Positions 40,401-52,400 of a stretch of DNA of 64,000 nucleotides are shown here, piece after piece. The DNA comes from Nectonema munidae (taxonomy: Eukaryota; Nematomorpha; Nectonematoida; Nectonematidae), in contig JAUIRK010000054.1 in assembly GCA_030549495.1 (NCBI GenBank), positions 248,001 to 312,000 on the forward strand, in the 5' to 3' direction. Below the pieces are notes generated by a model. That model saw only the letters and a list, made by a program, of their open reading frames with translations, had not been told where the DNA came from and searched no databases. How positions within the stretch are numbered: position 1 is the stretch's first letter; every line of letters starts with the position of its first letter. The position numbers were made by a program, and so were the translations under genes.

Positions 40401-43400
40401 CACCCTCGCTGTTTTCATTTATGATATGAAAGTTTATAATGTTTTTACCCTTAAGTAAATAAAAGATATGAATCTTTCAATAATTTAGTTTCCTGCTTTT
40501 ATCTTTTCATAACACATATATGCATTAACTAATTCTTTGTATATGTTTTTTATTCATTGTCTGAAGATCACACAGGTTCTCATCTTTCCACGTTGGTATG
40601 AAATGGAGGATCCTGATATTTTATAAGAGATTTGTATATCCGTTTTCCGATTTGCCTCTTAAAATTATAGAAAAACATTTGGCTAAATCAATAAGATACT
40701 TAAATTTTGGAAAATATCTACACATCACTCTAATTATATATATCTAAGAACCTGTCTATAGCATTCACTTTCAATTCTACTTGATTAATTTTGATTCAGC
40801 TTACTCGACCTTTATGAAGGGAGCAAACTTTCAGAAAGACCACTTTTGATATTTCTCGTGGGTCGATCTAGACAGTTATAAGGGTTGATGGTTTAAAAGA
40901 TGGTTTGATACCTCACGTCTCTAATTACATTATTAGTATTGAATTTCAAATAAAAAATATTGAAATGACCTGATTTGAATCAATGGGATTATCGCTAAGA
41001 TGACATATTGTACCAGGATGTGTTTTGCAATATCTAAAAGTCATGAAATGTGAATAAAATAGATATAAAAATATCCTGAAAATATGCATATAAAAATTTA
41101 AATCAAATATGCTTTGTTGTGAGTAACAGTAAGGTAAAATCTAGTAATCTCAAACGTATGCTAATAATAATAATTGTAGATAGGAATATGAGTTGGTAGA
41201 GTGCATACTTCTCTAAAGGTGTTACACACTACATTACTCATGGTTATATACATCTGAACTAGAATTCAAAATTGCTTGCGTCTTTGCAAAACGGTCTCTA
41301 ACTTATTTGATATGAAGAAAATACGATGCCGGGCAAGCAGTTTGAATATTGCATTCACCTCGCAATGCATATCTGTCTCCTATGTATGAGTAAGAAAAAG
41401 ATCATTCTTAATACAAAGCATTTGGAACAAACATTTTTTATTTTTATAAAGAAAACTTCTATGTATTTTTTTAAAAAAAGTCACCCACCCATATAAATTA
41501 TTTGAACATATATTAAATATAACAAAACATTTGAAAAATGCTGTATTCAGTTGAAAATTGGGTACTTATGGGTTATCTCCCCCCCCCCCCCACCCCGCTC
41601 TAAAAAATTAAAAAAAAAATTTTTTCTAACTTAATAATTTAAAAATACTAATTAATTAATAATTTTAAATATATAATTAAATTAAATATATATTGTATGT
41701 ATAAAAACATTGTATGTTGTATATTGTATGTAATAAATATGTATTGGACTCTTGTTTAAACAAGTAATTTATTATTTTTACTCATCATTTAAATTCAAAT
41801 AAAAAATTTTTAAAAATTTTTTAGAGTGGGGGGGGGGGCGGGGGAGATAACCCATAAGTACCGAAAATTATTAAGTTTGATAAAATAAATATAGGCCCAT
41901 TTTTTTTGCAAATATAGTATAGAAGTTTTGAATTTTTTACTCTGAAAAAATAGTTGAAAAAATTTAACAAAGTATGATTTGAATGCAAATTATATATGCA
42001 TTTACGCCCTTAGTAAATTTAAGCGAAAAGATACAATTAATAAAATAAAACAAACACATTTTATGATACAGGAAACTCTTTTAGTTATTTTGTTTAAAAA
42101 AGTAATAACCCCACGCATATTTTGTATGAAGAAAATAGGATGCAGGGCAAGCATAGTAACATAGCACTTTTTGTATGGAGAAAATCATGCAATTAGAATA
42201 GTACATGCCGAGTATGTATAAAACCACGCATCGCCACTGTCAAGGCATAAGCCTCAATCAATAATAATCAGATTAATGTCCAATGTGAACAACGACAAGC
42301 GATGCTTTTTCTTTGTAAATTAATATTTTGGTTTTTACTTTTAGTAAATGAGAAGTTAAATTCTCGATTTATCATCCTATCACTAATCTATATAAATATA
42401 TGGTTTCTTTAATTGAAAAACAATATTGAAAAAATCAATTAAAAATTGGACAAAGATATTATATCAAGAATGTGTAATTTTCGATAATTACTAGGCCGTT
42501 AAAAATAGATCCAAAAATGCGAAATTATGGACATTTTAAAGTAAAAAATTTTTCTAAAGATAAAAAAAATATTGTAAAATATAAATTTTAAATAAAATAT
42601 AGTAATCTATAATTTTTATTGAAAAACACTTTAGGAAAAGATTTTTTTATGATAAATGAAATAAAACAAAATTTATCCAATTTTAAAAATATTTCATTAA
42701 TTAAAACAAGATTGCACTAAAATATAAATTTGTTTAGGACATTAGAAGGAAAATTTTCTATTTTTTGCCAAAAGTTTTTCGAGCGAATTTTAGCCTTTTA
42801 AGATCCAGATTTTGAAAACGAATTGTCTGCTTAGCATTTTTAATGAGATGATATAAATCAGCATTTTATTTTATGCGACTCTGGTACGCCAGTGAGCTTG
42901 AAAGGTCTTAAGAAATGTCAAAAGTGAAAAAAGCCAGAAATTTCGATCCTGAATCAATTAGAAAAAAATTGACATGTTTGACTTTAAACGCCCTAATAAT
43001 TAGATTAACTAATATTACTATTTAATACGTATTTGGTACTGGTGGTTACACCTCAGGGATTTCATTCCAAAGGTCTTGGGTTCGATTCTCGATGTAGCCG
43101 AAATAGAATTTAATTTCCTGAGGGCATCCGTTCAAGAAATGCACCACGGTCGAAATAAAGTGCACAAATTTGTGTGTGTGAACCCTGTGGATTCGGGAAC
43201 AAACAATGTTACAGCAGAAAAGAAAAAAATAATAATTTGTATGATCATCTAATTAAGTATTAAGATAAAATGATAATCAAGATATAAGTTTTGAAAAAAA
43301 ATTGAAATAATATGGTTCGTGTTTCAAAAAATTGCATAATTCATGCCTTGTGTTTACTTATTTATAAAAGGAAAGAGTGGTGAGTGTTTTAAATTTCAGG

Positions 43401-46400
43401 AGTGTGATCCAATACCATTTACTTGCCTGGCTTCCGCTCTGATTTTTACATATGTCGCCCCATATGCTAAATATTTCCTTAGATTCCACATGACATTCCT
43501 GGAGAAAATAAGTCAGGAGTAAGAAACTTACAAATCGATAACTTTGTTCCAATTGATGACGTAGTGTGATATAAGAAAGGACTCAAGACTAACGAAGTGG
43601 ACATTTCCGCGCTCGCTTCCAACATACAACCACTGTGATTTGAAAGGTAGGTAGCAGTACGTTATTCTAAATAATGCATATTTTAAGGATTCATTGAAGG
43701 AAGACAGTTGGAAGAGCAAGCATGCATAGTCGTATTCTAATGGAGAATTCACAGTGTAGGGGGTGTTCCACGTATTGGAAAGGGCTCCCGCGTCTCAACG
43801 TGTCTGACCAACATGGCGAGAATCTTGTATGCCGGAATGGGTGCAAGTAGCGATCCGCATCCCCAGGCTCTAGTCTTTCTCTGATTTTTGTGGGAGAAGG
43901 GCTAGGGTGGGGAGAGTTGGGTGGGTTTGAGTCCCACAGCATCTTCTGGGTTCCTTGCAATAGGGACAATTCTTATTCTGTGTTGTGAATTGCGTAAACA
44001 TTGAAAGGACCGGCCTGCGTTAACTTAAAAAATTAAACATGCTAGGAGCTAACGTGAGTACACTGTGGCTCGATTTCGTGCACAACGCTTAAAATCCTTA
44101 ACAGATAAATCCAAAATAAGATTAAAAATCAATGAAAAAACCTTGCAAATAGAATTTAGTTTTTGAGAGAGAAATTAAATTCAGCTAATAATTTCACTGA
44201 GAATATACGTTGTTAACGTTATTGAAGACAGAAAAAATATCTGATAAAAGCAATGAAGATACTCCAAGCATCTGTGAAAAGCTTTCAAATAAAATTGATT
44301 AAATAATCTAAAATTCACATTCTTCTAAAACTTATTCCCAAGCAGCTTGTTAAAACTAAAACAAAGCTTTTTTAGTAGTTTTAATAATTTAAATTTAACA
44401 AAAAAAAATAATAATAATGTCCCAGCAAGGGTTAGGGTTTAGCCGGTGTTGCAACTTTGAAAACAAGTATAAAATGGCAACCTAATTTTACATTTCCAAA
44501 TTCCCTATTTTGTTCATCCCCTATTTCTAAATTTTTTTTCCTTCATATCCTTAAGAACTACTTCTTTCCGTGTTAATTTTGGCCTGTCCTTGGATTTGCC
44601 TATACTTTGCTGTTTCCAGCTTTGATTATATTAATTAACTCTTCAGCTGATACTATGTTTACACGCCCAAAGCACCCTAATCTCTGCCTCCCTATTTGAT
44701 TTCATTTACATTGCTTACTTCTTATTTTTTCCGTTGCTAAATATAAATTTAACAGAAAAGATAAATATACTGATAAGAATATTTGGTTGGCAAATTATCA
44801 AATAATAATAAGCATGGCAGAGAAGTTAACAATTAAATTTAAATATACAAATCTGTATTCATGATAATGTTAAAAAGAGTAAAGTCATGTTATATTTTCA
44901 AACGAATCAAAATTGATACAAGCTAGAAATGAATTTCAGAATAAGAATATTGAAAATCTCTTTATGTGAAATATAATAAATTTGTAAAGAAAACATTTTT
45001 AAAGGAGATACCAAACTGTTTTGATAATAAAAATTAAAATAAAAATGGGTTGGACGAAAAGGAAATAATTGACTTTAAAAAAATGGAATTCTACCATTTG
45101 ACACTTTTAATTTTATTGAAAACCTTTGAAATGGACTAACAGCGTTGCACAATCAAAAAAGGTATTTTTAGACACCTTACTTTGAATATAAACATTTTTA
45201 CTCGTAAAACCAAGTTTTACAATATTTGTGGAATCTACGAGCAATGGACATTATATTGAAAGCAAAAAGAAGTACCACTGTCTTAAATGTGCTTCACTTG
45301 GGCATACTTTTGAGAAAGGTAACCAGAGGATTAGGACTTAAAATCTTTAATATGTGGAAATTATAAAAAGTAAATCCAGTTGGTAGTTGAAGATCAGTAT
45401 AGTGGCTTCTGAATTTACTTTTTTAAGGTTTAAGATGCAAATTCAATAACAAAATTGCCATTCATATATCTCATTGTATGATTAAGTTAAAGAAGGCGAA
45501 TTTAAAAATGACTTTTCTTTAGTAAATGAATCAAAATAATTCCAAAAGTTTTTTCGTGTTTCATGATTACTTGAGCACTTTTGATTATAAGTATTTTGGT
45601 ATGTCCAATGAGTCTATTTCTTTTGCCAATCTAAACATACTCTCTTTGAGCATAGAATCTATTAAATCGAAAAATATCTCTCTTGCTCTTTTTCTTGACC
45701 AGATTTTTGAAATCTATAAGTAATTTTTCCATGTAATTGCAATTCAGGAAACGTGGTTGTCACAAGATTTTGATGAATCTAGTTTAAAATTCAATAACTA
45801 TATTTTATTTCTCTTCCTTCACACCAAGCGAAGCATTGGGATATTTGATTCACAGAAGCATTGATTTTGAAGCAACACCTTCATTGACTGCAGAATCGAG
45901 AGAATATTTTCTCTAAAAATTTTGCTGAACGAAATGAAAGTAATAATAATAATAATAATAATGTTACACGAATGAAAGCTCAATTAATGTCTTTTAATGA
46001 GGAATGTCAATCTTTCTTAGACACAATATCTAAATTTACATTTTCATTTGAACTTACTCAAAGTAGGTAATTGCAAGCATATTCAGAATTTTATTGAAGC
46101 TACAATTTCTCATTCGTATAAACCTACAATTGACAACCCTGCAGGATCTCTTTTGGATAATATTTTCATTTCTAACAAACTTAAGTATTTTTGCCAAAAA
46201 TGTGCTCATAATTTCCTTATTTCGATTCTCTTGTTCATAAAAAATGATATATCTATCTTTCAAAGAAAAGAAGCAAAATTAAATTTTATAATCTTAAAAA
46301 TCAATCATGTGAAAAGGTCTTTGACTCAAAATCATCGTGTGACGCATTTCGTTCTTCTTACTTACCTAGTTTAAACAGCTGCATTGATAGGTGCACTGCT

Positions 46401-49400
46401 TTTATTGAAAACTGAATAGTAAAAATTCAAAAGGAATAAATGAAGAACTCATTCATGAATTATTAAACAAAATAAAAGAAAAAGATTTTCTTTATAAAAA
46501 ATAAAAACTTTTTTGATTGATGATATCTGAATGAATTCTATTTATCAATCTCACAGCTAAAGTAACATACAGTAAATCATATACTGAAACTCCTCAAGAG
46601 AAAAATAAGTAAAGCAGATGAAGAGATAATTAATGATTGCTGGCGAAAATAACACTAAGCGAACTTTTTTAACTCCTCACAAAGAGCGAAAATTACTTGA
46701 ATTATTATTATCCAACTTTTAATATTTTTACATCGATGTGTCGATTTGATTCTAAGGACTTTCTTGATTTGAAATTACTTCATATTAATATTCAGAGTTT
46801 GAGATTAAAATTTACGGAATTATTACTTATCATTGCTGATCTAGAAATAAATTTTAAATTGATGATTTTTCAAACTATAATAATAAAGGCTCAATTTTTT
46901 TCATTTTTGTCGAGAGAAGTGTGGAGGTAGAACAGGTCTTTGCATTAATGATCGTTGTGACATATCATCAGAGTATTGAGTTGAAACTTATTAAGATTTT
47001 GTTTGCAAATGTTTATTTTGCAGAGTTAAAATTAAGAGTAGTATAATAAGTTTCTTTATTTTTATCGTCCGCTATCTTCTGATCAAAGTGAATTTTTGCA
47101 AATGTATGAAGTTACCTTGGGCAATGTTAGATGATAATTTTGTGGAGATTTTCACTTCAATCTCTTGAGGTATGAGACTGATAAAAATGTTTTCGCCTTT
47201 ATTAATCTCTGTGATTCATACGGATTCTTTCCAACCATAAATAAACCCACTCGAAAAGGTTCATAAATTGACAATTTCTTAATTAATTCTAATGCGAACT
47301 TTCAAACTTTTAGGTAATAACCGATTTTTCAAATCACTATCCCAATATTCTTATCTTATTCATCTTGTAATCAAAATTCTTCTTAAAGGCACTTTTCTAA
47401 AAACAACTGACAAACCTTTTCTCGATATGTCGCAGTACTCATATTTCCTCCTGCTCCCGAAATTGCAGATGCAAATGAAGCTTTTTTCACATTTTTGAAT
47501 ATTTTTAAATCTCTTTTTTATTAAGGCGATTCCACTGACTTCTTGAAAGAGTAAGCTCCAACCATTCGTATTCTCATGAGAAAAAGCAAAGAAAAGTTCT
47601 TTAAAAAATAAATTTTAAACTCACCAACTGATTCCAATACTTCTAACTAAAAATGTTTTCCTAACCTTTTAAAAATACAATGTTATGAACACTAGAGCTA
47701 GATATTTTTTTAAAAACTCTTTTATGATTTAAAAAACCAATGGAAAATATTGAAACTTTCTTTTTTTAACAAAAAATATTCGGCTTCATCTTTTGTTCCA
47801 AATGCGGCTGCTTTTGCTCCAGTTCATTTGAAATACATTAATTCTACTGTTCCAAAAATGCGAACTATTTTTACAGTCAGCATATTGCCCGTAATGAGCT
47901 TTTTATAGTCCTGTCTTCTCAGAAAATTTAAGGTCATATGGTCGCGATGTATTTACTCTCAAATTGATCATTTTGTTTTTCCTTGTATACCATCAATACT
48001 CTTATATCTTTTCAATCTTTCGTGGGATAATGTTATTTTTCCAAATCCCTTTAAAATCACTAAAATGAATAATCCTTAGAACAATACTGAGCCTATCTCC
48101 ATATTAACAAGTTTCTCTATGATATTCGAAATATTTATGTATAACAAACTTTGTTTTTATTTAAACACAAATTTATTCAAAACATGCTGTTCTTAATCTT
48201 CTGTCTGATGTATTTTGTAAAAACTCTCTATACTCTGTTCCTATTGCTGTTTTTTGAGATTACTCTAAAGAAGAGGTGGGCAAACTACGCCCGTTTGCCA
48301 AATCCGGCCCCCTGAGACTAAGGTTATTTTTGAGTTCAAAAAGTTGATCAATTAAAAATTAGAGGTATTCATACTACACGATCATTGATTGGTTAGAAGT
48401 GTTTTGACTAAGGTATGTTCCTTTTTTTTCTCCTGTTTTTACTTTTCCGTGGTTGAGTTCGTATATTTTAATTCTTGAAGAATAAAGTTGCATTTAAATT
48501 TTATTTATTGTTTTAAGTGTATAATAAATTTTGATCTGGTAATTATTTTTAAAAGAATAGTCTTAGAATTAAAAATACTCTTTCGAGATCACATTTTCTT
48601 GCATCATATGTTTAAATAAATTTACCTTAAAAACTAAATTAAAAGTTTCTGAAAGAATTACTTTACATATTAATGAAAATTAAGTCGTGCATATTTTAAC
48701 TATTGCTTATTATATTATACCATGCGCTTATTCTTTTATATACGTTCAGCGTTTTCCATTTTGGCAACAGAGTCAATGAATGATTATTCTCACATTTAGA
48801 AAGCATAAACAGGAGTTCCTCAAGTCTCAATTCTTGGCGCTCTTGTCTTTTCATTGTACATAAACGACCTTTCTAAACAAAGCTCTTCTCTTGCCTCACC
48901 CACTTTATTTCCCAAAATAAACCCCGCCAAATGTAATTCTCGAATTCTGAATTCGCTTCATCAAGCAATCTTTCTTTTCCTTTGAACAAGTTACAGGTGG
49001 GTAGACACTTCGGCTCATACCTTAGTGGTGATTTTTCGTGCTCTCATCGAATCAAGCACATTCTTATTAAATCCTGGGTTTATTTTCAAATAAGTATTTT
49101 TGCCACCTTTCGCAAGAAGAAGCGTGTGCTATTCCTATATATATGCACATTTGAAATGCTTGAATAGCATTTGGGTTTCGTCTAATTATCCTTTTTGAGG
49201 TAGACAAAAAGTTATATGTGAATAGTAAAAGTTAATGCATAAAATAAAGTCCAAAATAAACAAGGTCACTTTAAAAAATAAACATTTTAAAAAATTCTTC
49301 TATAAAATAAAAAAAAACAAAAACTGATGCAAAAATAAATATGTCAATTTTGTAATTACTTAAAAATTTGAGTATCATTTTAAATTGAAAAATGTTTTAC

Positions 49401-52400
49401 TATAAAAAATAAATATTTACTACTTTTATTATGAGTATACCTTAGCTCTAAAATGATTTTTTTCTCTACAGTTTTTTATTTTTATTCCCTATTTTCTTTA
49501 AATCCTTCATCTTTATCCACTCATCTATTCCAAATAGAATTTTTAATATAGTTTTCTATTGTGTTGACGACTTGGAGATGAGCATTCAGAAGCAGAGAAA
49601 CGATCCAAGTATGCTGACGATGTTAAGCACGGTGACTCACTATTAAGAAAGTTTAAGAAAGATTGAAAATGATTATGTTAATAATATAAACAAGTTAAAT
49701 GCAGATTTATCGGGTATTGTCAAAAATATTTTTTCGGATGTTAAAGAGATGTTCTTAGATTCAATGTAGGTTTTGTTGACAGAAAAACAACAGATCAAGG
49801 CAAATCAATTTTGAAAAGTTAAGGGCATATGCATACTAAAGTTAAGGTTGCCTCCATAAAGAAGGAAATTTTATCCACATAATTCAACTTAATCATCATT
49901 TTTGATGAAATAAACTGCAGGTTTCAGATTTGCAAGTTAAGGAAGACGGAACCGACATGGTTAAATTGGATAGTAAGAAAGAAGTACTTGAAAAACTCCT
50001 TCTAAAAAATTTTAAACCAAAATTTTTTATTACAAGCATCCCTGGCATTTGAACAGCGATCAAGTTATGACTAGATTAACACGTTATCGACCAGAATAAT
50101 GAGACGATATCAAGTATAAAGCAGACATTTATGTAAAGTCGACATATGTCGACTGTGGTCGATAAGCGATTAATATTTGCAATTATAAAATTACTAAACC
50201 TGGTGTAGTTAAGTAATTTTATTAACTTTTAAAAAAAAAACTTTTGGAAAACATTAATAATTTCTATAATTTTGGGATTATTTTTAAAAAGGAAATTTTG
50301 TCTACTTTTTTATAAAAATAAGTTCTTTTTCGACTTTAATTTTAATAGTTGATAGATGGCATAATGTTTGAAGTGTTGAGTATTGATCCGGTGGTCAGGT
50401 TTCGAGTTGTGATCCTGAAATGCCACCAGTTATGGACGACCACTGTTACCTTGGATACGATACCGACGACTTAAAACAGTTTTTTATTTTTCGAAATTAT
50501 AAATTTTCATCAAATTTAAATATTTGTTAATAAATTGTTTTGTATGTTCGAATTTTTATCTCTTTAAAATTATATGAAAAATTTGACGTTTCTAACCAAA
50601 GAAATTTGGAATAGGTTTTCAAAGAAGACCAAATAATTTTACTACTAATAAAAACAGTAGACTTCTGAGTATTTGTCTGCTCACTAACATAAACGGAAAG
50701 TATTATTCTATGCTGATTTTGATACATATAAATATAGTAGAAATATAAAAAGAGCTTTTAAGTAAAATACGTTTATACCGAGGCATTGAAAATGGGCTTT
50801 ATAAATGAGGGAAACGTTTTACACTCAGAATCTTGATATAAAGTGCATTACTTTTCTCTTTGAATTTTGATTGGCGGATTGCGGAGGCATGGAAAACTTT
50901 CCTTCAAACTCCAAATATTGATTGTTTCATCTGAGAGTATGCAGATTAATTCGCCCTTTAAAAATGGATGTCATAAATTATTATTATTATTATTCAACCT
51001 CTATGTTTTTTATTGAAGAGAAACACTATTACGGTGCGGAAACATCACTTGTGTGCTTCACTAAAACAATCCTTTAATTCAAAGTTTCAAAGCATGATAC
51101 ACACAAAATATTAAGTAATTCTCAAATAATTTCTATTCATATAAATCAATTTTTTAAAGGAAGAATTATCATTTAGATTTGTAAAATGGTATAATATAGC
51201 TTTTTTCTCGTGTCTGGTATCAATAGTATTTATTGTTTTGCATTACTACAGAGCACACCACGGGAACCCTACCTCATTACCCCGAAGTAAATATGAGAAA
51301 ACTTCAAACCATTCCACTGCTAAAATTAGTAAAAGACCCAGGGCAGCAAAATTTTAAAACAAACACACATTTTCGAAAAGTATTACTTTTTCTCTTCTTT
51401 TGTGATGTGAATGTTGAATAAAATAGCGAGAGAAATGAGAAATGCTAAAAAACATTTGTATTTACCAGATGAATTAAAAGAGTTTATAGAAGTATGCAAT
51501 GAAGAGAAAAGTTCACCAACAAGGAAAGTCTCTACAACGAACTCAAGAAAAGAACTGAAAATTTAGAGTTGATTTAAAATACAATAAAAAGCATAAAACA
51601 GAGATCTCTATTCAGAAAAAATTTTCTTCGATGGTTTTTTTCAAATCAAAAACACTTGCCGATAAAACTGGTTTAGCTTTATTATATTTCAAATATTCAT
51701 ACATAAGTAAATTAAATTTTGATTGATAAAAACATTACTTATTTTTGTATATGCCTACCTGGGGACACCCCCGTATAAATATATTTTGTTTAGAAGACCG
51801 CATTCCGTGAGGAATAATATCCCCTACGCAAATGTGTAACAAACATCCTGACTATAGAACTTATTAATCTAAAACTGATTTAATTACCAAATTTTATGTG
51901 GAAAGAAAAAAATGTCAACAAATCTATAACTAAAACAAATAATGAGTAGTAATATATAATTTATATCTAAAATAAAATCAATTTATCTAATAGCTGCATT
52001 TATAATGAACACATTTTAACAGTCTTTTGGGTAAAATGGTAGCTTTTCTTAAAACTCCCCTTATAAGAATTTTTGATCATAACGAAGAGGGAAAATTTTA
52101 ATTTGAGCTAAAAATATCCATACCTGTTAGATTTCTCTTTAGATTAATTTTTTTAACTTGATTTAATCGTAGATAGTTTTTTAGATCGAGATAGAAAGAA
52201 GAAATGAGGACAAGAATTTTGAAAAATGATCGCCATCTTTCTTTTCCAATGCTATTTTATGTATTTAAATTCTATTTCTTGTGACATTCGTTCCAGACTC
52301 ATATTCAAAGAACTAAGTTCGTAAGGTAAGAGGTATATTTTGTAGCAGGTATACCATTTTATAGTTCGTGCGATTTTTTTGCAAAATTTGCTACTTTTGA

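Noticed and set aside
43691-43969. Minus-strand open frame of 92 codons rich in Pro/Ser
   Set aside because: It lies in a GC-rich interspersed repeat. There is no splice support and it falls between well-supported tomosyn exons without phase continuity.
50990-51065. Candidate tomosyn exon (VFLFNKKH) just upstream of the DETINIW exon
   Set aside because: It has in-frame stops and no donor in phase 0. The exon at 61322-61403 supplies the expected GKPG...QHE sequence in correct phase.
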